A DNA stretch of 64,000 bases from Thiobacillus sp. (GTDB taxonomy: Bacteria > Pseudomonadota > Gammaproteobacteria > Burkholderiales > Thiobacillaceae), in contig JADFDC010000008.1 of NCBI GenBank assembly GCA_018263115.1, forward strand, positions 34,772 to 98,771, written 5' to 3'. Under the pieces are notes generated by a model that did no database searches, was not told the origin of the DNA, and saw nothing but the letters and a program-made list of their open reading frames with translations. A program made the translations under genes and the position numbers. Numbering within the stretch: position 1 is the first letter of the stretch; every line of letters starts with the position of its first letter. Of the stretch, positions 1 to 6,990 are shown one piece after another.

Positions 1-4
1 AAAC

Positions 5-253
5 ATGGATCCTTTTGAAGTCACCATCGAAATATTGCGCAGCAACCTGCAACTGGGAACGCGCGCAGATCAATTCAGCAGGGATACCGCCCTGATGGGC
101 GCATTGCCGGAGTTCAATTCACTCACCGTGGTATCGCTGATCACCGCCGTTGAGGAACAAACCGGCAGCCCGGTGGCGGATGATGAAATCAGTGCCGACA
201 TCTTTGAAACCGTTGGCGCCTTTTCAGACTTTGTCGCAAACAAGATGGCATAA
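5..253 (+). CDS. Acyl carrier protein-like, tandem copy 1
   Basis: This 82-residue acidic helical protein has acyl carrier protein size and layout. The phosphopantetheine site would be Ser39 in the sequence PEFNSLTVV, where Asn replaces the usual Asp of the DSL motif. Carriers like this hold an acyl or aminoacyl group as a thioester for transfer in the cytoplasm. It is followed 31 bases later by a second, closely similar carrier and then by two exosortase-associated hydrolases, so it probably serves the exopolysaccharide locus and not bulk fatty acid synthesis. The start lies four bases from the window edge, so a longer N-terminus cannot be excluded. Confidence 0.82.
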   Translation: MDPFEVTIEILRSNLQLGTRADQFSRDTALMGALPEFNSLTVVSLITAVEEQTGSPVADDEISADIFETVGAFSDFVANKMA

Positions 254-284
254 TCCATGCCTGTAGCAAGGCAAAGGTGTTGGG

Positions 285-533
285 ATGGATGCACTTCAAC
301 TGGCGAAGGATATTCTTCGCGCCAATCTTCAATTGGGTGACAAGGCAGACAGCCTCAAGCGCGAAACACCGCTAATGGGCAGTTTTCCCGAATTCAACTC
401 TCTTACCGTTGTCGGCATCGTCACTGCCATTGAAGAACAGACCGGCTGTTCCGTGAGCGACACGGAAATCACCGCCGAACTGTTCGAGACCGTCGGCACC
501 CTTGTCGCCTTCATCGAAAGCAAGCTCGGTTAA
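285..533 (+). CDS. Acyl carrier protein-like, tandem copy 2
   Basis: This is a second 82-residue carrier, aligning with the preceding one without gaps: both share LRxNLQLG near residues 11-18 and PEFNSLTVV with Ser39 as the predicted phosphopantetheine site. The two are clearly diverged paralogues; the N-terminal and C-terminal thirds differ most. A purine-rich stretch (AAAGGTGTTGGG) sits directly before the ATG. The gene ends 8 bases before the hydrolase that follows, so the four genes look like one transcript. Which acyl group it carries cannot be read from the sequence. Confidence 0.83.
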   Translation: MDALQLAKDILRANLQLGDKADSLKRETPLMGSFPEFNSLTVVGIVTAIEEQTGCSVSDTEITAELFETVGTLVAFIESKLG

Positions 534-541
534 ATTTCCGC

Positions 542-1369
542 ATGGCTGGCGTAACCCCCCTTTTCATTCCTGGCACCGCCGGCAGGGTATTCACGCTTTA
601 CTTTCCCGCAACGGGGAAGGCGCATGGCGCGCTGCTCTACCTGCCGCCGCTTACCGAAGAAATGAACCGCTGCCGCGCGCTGGTCAGCGCGCAGGCACGC
701 GCCCTGTCGAAGCTGGGCTACGCGGTATTGCTGCTGGATTATTACGGCACGGGGGACAGCGAAGGCGAACTCAAGAACGCCACCTGGGAAATCTGGCATC
801 AGGATGTCGGGGCCGCCGCAATATGGCTGGAACAGCAGACAAACCTGCCCGTCATCTTGTGGGGATGCCGCCTCGGCGCGCTGCTGGCGGCGCAAGCCGC
901 GAGCCTTGCGCCGGAGCGCTTCAAACACCTGCTGCTGTGGCAGCCCGTCATCGACGGCAAGCTGTTTCTCACCCAATTCCTGAGACTGCGTGTCGCCGCG
1001 CTGATGGACCAGGGGCTGCCGCCCGAGACTACCGACCAGATGCGTGCGCAGTTTGCATCCGGCGGCAGTGTGGCCATATCCGGCTATGAACTGCCCGCCG
1101 CACTGGCCAATGCCATCGACATCACGCGCTTTTCCGATCTGAGCCTGGCCCACGCACGCATCGACTGGCTGGAAAACGTAGCCGAACCCGGCAAGCCCAT
1201 CACGCCCGGCAGCCAGAAAACCGTCAGCGCCTTGCAAAGCCAGGGCGCTCAAGTAAATGTCCGCCCCTTCACCGCCCCACCCATCTGGCAACTGCACGAA
1301 CGCGACGAAGCGCCGGGCCTGATTGCCGAAACCTGCGCGCTGTTTATTGATCCGAAACGAATGAACTAG
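542..1369 (+). CDS. Exosortase A-associated alpha/beta hydrolase 2
   Basis: This 275-residue protein has an alpha/beta hydrolase fold and matches what I recall of the hydrolase-2 family found beside exosortase A (TIGR03101). The LDYYGTGDS strand-turn (residues 65-73) is well kept. At the nucleophile elbow the sequence is LWGCRLGA, which puts Arg110 where the GxSxG pattern expects Ser; Cys109 is one place early. It may therefore not be a classical hydrolase. No convincing ribosome-binding site precedes the ATG. The last codons (from about residue 268, FIDPKRMN) lie inside a repeated DNA element, so the native C-terminus may have been replaced. Confidence 0.82.
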   Translation: MAGVTPLFIPGTAGRVFTLYFPATGKAHGALLYLPPLTEEMNRCRALVSAQARALSKLGYAVLLLDYYGTGDSEGELKNATWEIWHQDVGAAAIWLEQQTNLPVILWGCRLGALLAAQAASLAPERFKHLLLWQPVIDGKLFLTQFLRLRVAALMDQGLPPETTDQMRAQFASGGSVAISGYELPAALANAIDITRFSDLSLAHARIDWLENVAEPGKPITPGSQKTVSALQSQGAQVNVRPFTAPPIWQLHERDEAPGLIAETCALFIDPKRMN

Positions 1370-1495
1370 AATTGAGCGACAGGCCGTGCATATCCCTAAT
1401 TCGTTGTCAGCCTCGCCAGGTTTCGGATCAATAAAAATTAAGTCTCGGCGGGTTATTGAGGGGAAATTCAAGTTCTTGAGTTTCCCCTCAATAAC
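1344..1495 (+). repeat. Structured repeat element, copy A
   Basis: This is a roughly 150-base element present again at 50667-50815 in the same orientation. It has two inverted repeats. The outer pair TTATTGATCCGAAAC (1344-1358) and GTTTCGGATCAATAA (1420-1434) is perfect over 15 bases with 61 bases between. The second is a 15-base perfect stem, GTTATTGAGGGGAAA (1452-1466) with TTTCCCCTCAATAAC (1481-1495), whose 14-base loop is itself nearly palindromic. The first arm encodes the last codons of the upstream hydrolase and the second hairpin ends 8 bases before the next start codon. No transposase is nearby. Confidence 0.85.
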
Positions 1496-1503
1496 GCACA
1501 CCC

Positions 1504-2379
1504 ATGAACACTGAAGAAATCCCCCTCGCCTTTGACTGCGATGGCAGCACGCTGATCGGCATTGTCCACCGGCCAGAGTCGCCTTCCTCGCGCGGCGTGC
1601 TTTCCCTGGTGGCAGGCGGCCCGCAATACCGGGGCGGCTGCTGCCGCCAGCTGGTTTACATGGCCCGCGATTTCGCCTCGCACGGCATCCCCGTCATGCG
1701 GTTCGACCATCGCGGTCTGGGCGATGGCGATGGCGCGTTCCTGGATTTCGAACACGTCGAAAATGACCTCGCCGCCGCCATCTCGGCATTCAAGCGCACC
1801 GTGCCGGAATTGCGTGAAGTGGTTTTATGGGGCGGCTGCAATGCCGCCTCGGGCATCATGATCAACGCTTACCGCCACCCTGAAGTCACCGGCATGATCA
1901 TCAGCAACCCTTTCGCGCACTCCGAGGCAACCCAGGCCGTTGTCGTGCGCAAGCATTACATGCGGCGTTTGCGCGACCCGGCTTTCTGGGCCAAGGTATT
2001 CAAGCTGCGCTTCAACCCCTTGCCTTATGTGCAATCCGGATTACAGACCCTGCTCAAGCGGCTGACACCCGCCAGGCCAGATGCCTCGCAAACCCACCAG
2101 AATCAGACCCGCCCTTTCACCGAACGCATGCTTGCCGGTTTCAGACAATTCCACGGACAAATCCTGCTTATCATGAGCGGGCAAAGCCTTACCTCGGAAG
2201 AGTTCGATGTGCTGGTGGCGAATTCGCCAGAATGGCAAAAGGCCTATCAGGCCGCATCGCTCACACGCGTGGATATCGCCCGGGCAGATCAAGCGTTTTC
2301 GACCATTGAAGCACGCAATGATTTGATCGAAGCCGCGCGGATGTGGTTACTGGACAGTTCCAAACCTCATCGCAGCTAG
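1504..2379 (+). CDS. Exosortase A-associated alpha/beta hydrolase 1
   Basis: This 291-residue alpha/beta hydrolase resembles the hydrolase-1 family linked to exosortase A (TIGR03100, from memory). Visible motifs are the oxyanion-side GGPQYRGG (residues 38-45), RFDHRGLGDGDG (66-77) and the nucleophile elbow LWGGCNAAS, where Cys112 stands in for Ser in a GxCxA pattern. A thiol nucleophile could act on thioesters, which would fit the two carrier proteins upstream, but that is inference. No Shine-Dalgarno sequence is seen, and a stable hairpin of the repeat element lies just before the ATG, so translation may depend on that structure. Confidence 0.85.
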   Translation: MNTEEIPLAFDCDGSTLIGIVHRPESPSSRGVLSLVAGGPQYRGGCCRQLVYMARDFASHGIPVMRFDHRGLGDGDGAFLDFEHVENDLAAAISAFKRTVPELREVVLWGGCNAASGIMINAYRHPEVTGMIISNPFAHSEATQAVVVRKHYMRRLRDPAFWAKVFKLRFNPLPYVQSGLQTLLKRLTPARPDASQTHQNQTRPFTERMLAGFRQFHGQILLIMSGQSLTSEEFDVLVANSPEWQKAYQAASLTRVDIARADQAFSTIEARNDLIEAARMWLLDSSKPHRS

Positions 2380-2406
2380 CTGGACAACGTCAGCGCATTC
2401 GCGTCA

Positions 2407-3243
2407 TCACGGACAAAACCGGCAATACGGATTGCTCTCCGGTTTTTTTGATGGCTCCACCGAAGGTGGCAGAACAGTATCCTTGGCAACACTTTCAACT
2501 TGCGGCCTGTTCTCTGGCACCGGTGGCATGTCGGGGGGCGCAGCCTCGACTACCGGCTTTTCCGCCTTGGCAGGCGCCGCCTCCACGGTAGCTGTCTCTT
2601 TCTCGTAAGGCTCGGGGTAGGGCATTTTCCCGCCCATGTCCTTGTAACGCCTCTTTAACGGCTTTGATTCCGGTGCGTACTTCAACCCCTCGGCGGCAAT
2701 TTCCAGCGCCTTGTCGCGCTTGTTCGCGCCTGCATAGGCATCGGCAATAATCAGATAAACCGGAACATACCCCTTGTCCAGCGCCAGCGCCTTCTCGCCC
2801 TCGGTGATGGCCTTGGCATAGTTCTTTTCAAACAAATAGGACTCGGCGATTTCCTTGTGGATGACCGGCATGTAATGCCACTTGATACCGCGCTCGCCCG
2901 TCCAGTCGACAATGAACTTCATTTCATTGCGCCAATTCAGGATCGCGCGACCTCTCTGATCGGCCGATCTGGCCGAGTACGATCTGAGTTTGGAAAGCTT
3001 GCCCCAGCAATAGTGGTGAAACCAGCCCGCGCCTTTTGCCATGGCATTTTCGGGCTTGTCCAGAATCGGGCTGTTACCAAGTGCCTCGGCCCAGAATCTG
3101 CCATCCACCTCGCCCATGCCAATCGCCTGGCAGGCGGGCTCCATGGCCTGGAATTCCTGCGGGCTGGTTTGCGGCCTGCTTGCCCATGCCTGCGTCAAGG
3201 GCAGCAACGCCACGCATGCAATCAACAGTTTTTCAAGTTTCAT
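2407..3243 (-). CDS. Secreted TPR-containing protein
   Basis: This 278-residue protein has a clear signal peptide (LLIACVALLPLTQAWA, cleavage near residue 22), so it is exported to the periplasm or envelope. Residues about 125-205 form two or three TPR-like helical pairs (AESYLFEKNYAKAITEGEKA and the following repeat). The remaining C-terminal segment is rich in Pro, Glu, Ala and Lys, typical of a flexible tail, and ends in a Cys-x-x-Cys motif (YCRFCP). It closes the minus-strand polysaccharide gene series and may be a scaffold for that system. I do not recognise a specific family. The stop codon lies in front of the convergent terminator. Confidence 0.75.
   Translation of the reverse strand: MKLEKLLIACVALLPLTQAWASRPQTSPQEFQAMEPACQAIGMGEVDGRFWAEALGNSPILDKPENAMAKGAGWFHHYCWGKLSKLRSYSARSADQRGRAILNWRNEMKFIVDWTGERGIKWHYMPVIHKEIAESYLFEKNYAKAITEGEKALALDKGYVPVYLIIADAYAGANKRDKALEIAAEGLKYAPESKPLKRRYKDMGGKMPYPEPYEKETATVEAAPAKAEKPVVEAAPPDMPPVPENRPQVESVAKDTVLPPSVEPSKKPESNPYCRFCP
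2415..2449 (+). terminator. Rho-independent terminator of the carrier/hydrolase group
   Basis: AAAACCGG (2415-2422) pairs with CCGGTTTT (2439-2446) and is followed by a run of seven T (2443-2449). It reads as a terminator for the plus-strand genes, yet it lies wholly inside the last codons of the convergent TPR gene. Confidence 0.7.
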
Positions 3244-3319
3244 AACGCATTGCTCTCGACTAGTGTTTTACACAGACACGCAACATCCGCGCCAGTTCAT
3301 CCCCCCGGCGCACGGCAAG

Positions 3320-3757
3320 CTAAACCAGCTTTCTCAACTCATCCGCCAGATGCGGCAGGTTGATACTGGGCGCTGGCTGGTTTAACGCGGCCTCCACCAA
3401 CGGGCCCACATCCTTCACCTCCCGGCTCCAGGGAAAGCCAACGCCTTGTGCCAATCTGGATAAGAACGCGGTTTGATGGTCGCCCGCCAGCACGGTGTTG
3501 GCAATTGCCACAAACCTTTTCTTCTTCTGCAACAACGACATCACCGTTGCGCCGCCATGGCATATCACCAGGTCGGCCTGCTCAAACCAGTCATCAATCG
3601 AAGGCTGGAAACGGAAATGCTCCGCATGCTTTGGAATATATTCGCCCGCGCCGATCTGGCAAACGACCTTGTCCTTGATCTTTCCAGTATTGACCAGATC
3701 GTCAATTTCCTGGATAAGCGGATCGAAGTGGGTCGTGCCCACGGTTACAAAAATCAC
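3320..3757 (-). CDS. Alg13/PssE-type glycosyltransferase catalytic subunit
   Basis: The 145-residue protein begins MIFVTVGTTHFDPLIQEID, typical of the C-terminal half of GT28 enzymes, and carries the UDP-sugar site signature VICHGGATVMSLL. Family knowledge places it with Alg13, PssE and EpsF, which act only with a membrane-anchored Alg14 partner. The partner gene lies immediately upstream and overlaps by four bases. The GTG start (3757) was chosen because of that overlap and because AAGGGA precedes it at good spacing; the longer reading frame upstream would only translate the partner's end. It probably adds a sugar to a lipid-linked intermediate at the inner membrane. Confidence 0.85.
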   Translation of the reverse strand: MIFVTVGTTHFDPLIQEIDDLVNTGKIKDKVVCQIGAGEYIPKHAEHFRFQPSIDDWFEQADLVICHGGATVMSLLQKKKRFVAIANTVLAGDHQTAFLSRLAQGVGFPWSREVKDVGPLVEAALNQPAPSINLPHLADELRKLV

Positions 3758-4251
3758 AATACCGTTCCCTTGTAGCGCGCCTGAGGATGCAGCTTTTCCT
3801 GTTCTGGCCACTGTACATAAAAATGGTCAACCAGATGCAGTCGAAGCAGCAGCCTGCCAGTGGAAGAGAGCGAATCTGTCCGCGTAATGCTTTCAATAAA
3901 AACCACGGGGATTCCGCGCAGGCGACAAACCATTGCAATGGGGATGGAACTGGATGAGCCCAGGCAAACAGCCACATCGGGCCGCTGCCGGCCAACCGCA
4001 CCCCATAGCAAGCGCATGGCACGCCAAAGGTTGCGCGCTATGTGCAACAAATTGCTATTGGCTCTCGACGAAAACTCCGGAATGGCCAGGTAAGTGCTGC
4101 CTTCCAGACGCTTGCTCAAGACCGAGCCGGGATACAACCCGACCTCGCCCACCACATAATGGCACGCCCAGTCTTCCTTGAGCTGATCCGCCAGCGTGAG
4201 CGACTCCCACTGGAACCCCCCGCCGGCAACAAGAAACAGTACGTTTTTCAT
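3754..4251 (-). CDS. Alg14/PssD-type glycosyltransferase membrane partner
   Basis: This 165-residue protein starts with a nucleotide-fold strand and glycine-rich loop (VLFLVAGGGFQWESLTL), has an aliphatic stretch and the LGSSSSIPIAMVCRLRGIPVVFIES segment that is typical of Alg14, PssD and EpsE. In this family the protein anchors the catalytic Alg13-type subunit to the membrane and forms the acceptor side. Its stop codon overlaps the start of the catalytic subunit by four bases, which suggests coupled translation. Sugar and acceptor specificity are not visible. Confidence 0.85.
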   Translation of the reverse strand: MKNVLFLVAGGGFQWESLTLADQLKEDWACHYVVGEVGLYPGSVLSKRLEGSTYLAIPEFSSRANSNLLHIARNLWRAMRLLWGAVGRQRPDVAVCLGSSSSIPIAMVCRLRGIPVVFIESITRTDSLSSTGRLLLRLHLVDHFYVQWPEQEKLHPQARYKGTVL

Positions 4252-4265
4252 TACATTTTATTTGA

Positions 4266-4808
4266 TCAACTGTCCCGCTCAAGCTCGAAGACAATCTCAA
4301 AACATGGAAACAGCCACGTAAATCTTGATTCATAAATGTATGCAGCCAGTTCCCAGCGATTGACTATTGACTCAACAATTCCGCCAATGATTGGCCATTG
4401 CTTGAAAACAAGAGTCTTGCTGATGATTTTCAAATTCAGGTTTGGATTGTAATGCGGCGGCGGTCCGTATCTGGCCGGCGCTTTGGCAAAGTAGTTGAAC
4501 GTGAAGTACCCAAAAAACCGCCTGTGCGTGTAATCGGAATATCCCAAGGGATTGGAAAAGTGAGGCACAACAATGTGGAGCCTTCCCTCTGGCTTCAATA
4601 CACGAAGAAACTCGCCCAAGGTACGCTCCAGATCATCAACATGCTCCAGAAAATGCGAGCTGTAAATTGAATCCACCGTACCACTATCGAATGGCAGCCC
4701 CTGATTGACATCGCACACCACATCAACACCCGGGCAACGCCTGCTGTCAACACCAACCAGATCGGGTCTTCGCTTGTTGCTGCCACACCCTACATCAAGC
4801 TCTAGCAT
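4266..4808 (-). CDS. Class I SAM-dependent methyltransferase
   Basis: This 180-residue protein has motif I as LDVGCGSNK (residues 4-12), an acidic second motif (VDSR, then DVNQGLPF) and SSHFLEHVDD before a long helix, the layout of small Methyltransf_11-type enzymes. In polysaccharide loci such proteins methylate sugar hydroxyls or act on nucleotide sugars. The gene lies in a stretch that is visibly more AT-rich than its surroundings (see the next gene). It ends 14 bases before the Alg14-like gene. The substrate is unknown. Confidence 0.8.
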   Translation of the reverse strand: MLELDVGCGSNKRRPDLVGVDSRRCPGVDVVCDVNQGLPFDSGTVDSIYSSHFLEHVDDLERTLGEFLRVLKPEGRLHIVVPHFSNPLGYSDYTHRRFFGYFTFNYFAKAPARYGPPPHYNPNLNLKIISKTLVFKQWPIIGGIVESIVNRWELAAYIYESRFTWLFPCFEIVFELERDS

Positions 4809-4833
4809 TATTCAGTTACCAGTTTTCAGAGCA

Positions 4834-5691
4834 TCAATTGAATAGATTCTTAAGTTTTCTGCTGTTCATTTTTGCCATGAAGCCGAAAACAGCCGCGCTA
4901 ACAAAGTCCTTAAATGGCAGCTTCTTGAGAAATCCGAATTTACTACTCAATACCCCTCTTACAGTTCCTTTGTCACGCAAATCTACAGCACCGGAGCTCT
5001 CTCCATTATTTGATGTTGGCTTGCATTCAAAACACTTGGTTGAATCGATTTTGAAAGCAACTATCGACTCATAGAAACTTACGGAAAACACTTTCTTTCC
5101 ATAAGCATTCTTGACGTCATTTACGGATGGAAATCTTGAATTGATTGAATCAACCACTCTTTTTGCAAAGTTGATGAATGAATACTTTGAAGGATTGCCA
5201 AAATCCCTGAAGTAACTTGTATGCACATCCTCAACTATCAACAGTCCGCCATTGTTTATATGCTCAATCGCAGCAATAGTAGTTAGGATCTGCTGGGGGT
5301 TGGTATGCCCGCCATCATCAAGCAGAATGTCCACAGGGCCGACTTGTCGAAAAAAATCATCCCAGAATTCAGGGTCGGACTGACTTCCGATAAATATTTC
5401 AAACCCGTCCTTCTCCCATTTTTTTGCGAGCGGATTCAGATCAACCCCAATAATTCTGGCCTCTGCGCCAAAAAAATCTCTCCACATAAACAGAGACCCG
5501 CCATTCAGAACTCCAACCTCAACAAATGTTATTGGCTTGCCAACATATTTTTCCAGCAATTCTTCATAAACCAGAAAGTACGAGTCATACTTGATCGAAA
5601 GATATTTCGACTTGTTGTAGCTGCTCCAGATTTTAAGCTTTTCCAGCGCAGGATTTGCTTGATGATGTGGCGTGTCAATCATGATTGCCAT
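4834..5691 (-). CDS. Class I methyltransferase (cephalosporin hydroxylase/CmcI-like)
   Basis: The 285-residue protein carries FVEVGVLNGGSLFMWRDFFG (around residues 56-75), then GVDLNP and ILLDDGGHTN, the arrangement of Methyltransf_24 and CmcI-like enzymes found in O-antigen and exopolysaccharide clusters. These act on sugar hydroxyls with SAM and a divalent metal; the DDGGH segment would hold the metal. It lies in the AT-rich stretch with the methyltransferase downstream (25 bases apart), which suggests both arrived together. The C-terminal 80 residues show no domain I recognise. Confidence 0.78.
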   Translation of the reverse strand: MAIMIDTPHHQANPALEKLKIWSSYNKSKYLSIKYDSYFLVYEELLEKYVGKPITFVEVGVLNGGSLFMWRDFFGAEARIIGVDLNPLAKKWEKDGFEIFIGSQSDPEFWDDFFRQVGPVDILLDDGGHTNPQQILTTIAAIEHINNGGLLIVEDVHTSYFRDFGNPSKYSFINFAKRVVDSINSRFPSVNDVKNAYGKKVFSVSFYESIVAFKIDSTKCFECKPTSNNGESSGAVDLRDKGTVRGVLSSKFGFLKKLPFKDFVSAAVFGFMAKMNSRKLKNLFN

Positions 5692-5761
5692 TGGTTAATG
5701 ATTTAGAGTGTCAATAAGCTGATTTATTGAAAAACGTCTTCCAGATTACCCAGATTCACTG

Positions 5762-6859
5762 TCAGCGTGTAAGCAACGGAGCTCCCTGTCTGTCCCTGCT
5801 TCTGGACCGATAAGCGCCTCCAATTTTCTTCATGCTATCAAAATAGTCTTTCCATATTTGCGACCATTCCGAGAAGGATTTCTCATACTTGGCATGATCC
5901 ATCAGAAAGCGGACTAAGGTCAGGCCTACGCTGATGATGAAAGGGCGTGAAGGCTTTTTCAGGATCATCAGATAATTTGCGCGGCGGACATTGGACCGCC
6001 TGAATGCGTCCAGGCCTCGCTGGGAGGCATGCCAATGGTAGCCATGCGCCCGCGTGGCGACCGTGGGGGGAAAGCCGAACAAATAACTTCTGCGGCAATA
6101 ATCATTGTCTTCGCCATAAAAGAAGAAGAGCTCGTCAAATTTACCGACATGGTCGATCAGGTTGCGCGACAGCAGCATGATCGAGCCGTTGATGTACTCC
6201 ATTTGATAGATGCGCTTGAACACGCCGTCGGATGGCACTTGCCTGGGAAACTCTGGGCTGAGCTGCATGAACCACAGGCAGCCGGATTCGATTCTTGGCT
6301 CGTCCCTGGAAATATGTATTGCAGTAATGGGGCCACAGCGCGGATATGCGCGTTCCACCAAAACCATTTCCGCCAGTGCGCCGGGCAAGAGTTCGACATC
6401 CGGGTTGAGGATCAGTATGTAGTCGCAGCCATTATTGATGCCATGATCCATCCCCGCATTGCAGGCCACGGCGTAGCCGCGGTTTGAACCCAGGCGAATG
6501 ATATCCAGTTTCAACTGTTCGCATCCCGCGATAAAAGCTTCGACGCAGCCGTCCTGCGAACCGTTGTCCACCACCGCCACGCGCAAATCGACTTCGGATT
6601 GCGCCTTGAGCCCGCGCAGGGCGCTTTCAACCCATTTCAGGCTGTTGTAGGTAATGACCACCGCCATGATGCTGACGGATTTGAGGCTGGCCAGTTCTTC
6701 CTTGCTGGGGTTGAATTTCTGGCGCTCGCCGATCAGCGCGGCTTCAAGTTGATGGCTTTGGCTCAATTTATGCTGTCCTTCCCTGATGCTGGTTGCTTGC
6801 ATTGTATCGTTTAACGTTTTGGATGCCGTGCATGGCGGGTTCTTTGCGACTTGAGGCAT
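5762..6859 (-). CDS. Family 2 glycosyltransferase
   Basis: This 365-residue protein has a GT2 fold from about residue 62: MAVVITYNS, then VVDNGSQDG, GSNRGYAVACNAG and the metal-binding LNPDVEL, close to rhamnosyltransferases. The GEDNDYCRR segment (HxxEDxD-like) follows. About 60 residues precede the domain without recognisable motif; a second ATG at 6802 would give a shorter protein, and neither start has a good ribosome-binding site. It probably extends the repeat unit at the cytoplasmic membrane face. It is divergent from the asparagine-synthase-like gene, with 131 bases between. Confidence 0.85.
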   Translation of the reverse strand: MPQVAKNPPCTASKTLNDTMQATSIREGQHKLSQSHQLEAALIGERQKFNPSKEELASLKSVSIMAVVITYNSLKWVESALRGLKAQSEVDLRVAVVDNGSQDGCVEAFIAGCEQLKLDIIRLGSNRGYAVACNAGMDHGINNGCDYILILNPDVELLPGALAEMVLVERAYPRCGPITAIHISRDEPRIESGCLWFMQLSPEFPRQVPSDGVFKRIYQMEYINGSIMLLSRNLIDHVGKFDELFFFYGEDNDYCRRSYLFGFPPTVATRAHGYHWHASQRGLDAFRRSNVRRANYLMILKKPSRPFIISVGLTLVRFLMDHAKYEKSFSEWSQIWKDYFDSMKKIGGAYRSRSRDRQGAPLLTR

Positions 6860-6990
6860 CGTGATTCATTTGGGTAACGAGTCTTAACAGGTAGCAATAA
6901 TCAGGCCTGTCCGGGCCGGTTTTGATCTGACAAGCCGTGCCGAACAGGCTAACATTCGAAAAATTTGAACAACATCAGGGAGTACCTTAG

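Noticed and set aside
530..1501. A 323-codon open frame on the minus strand across hydrolase 2
   Set aside because: It lies opposite a well-supported hydrolase gene and its sequence has no domain; its N-terminal part is just the repeat element read on the other strand.
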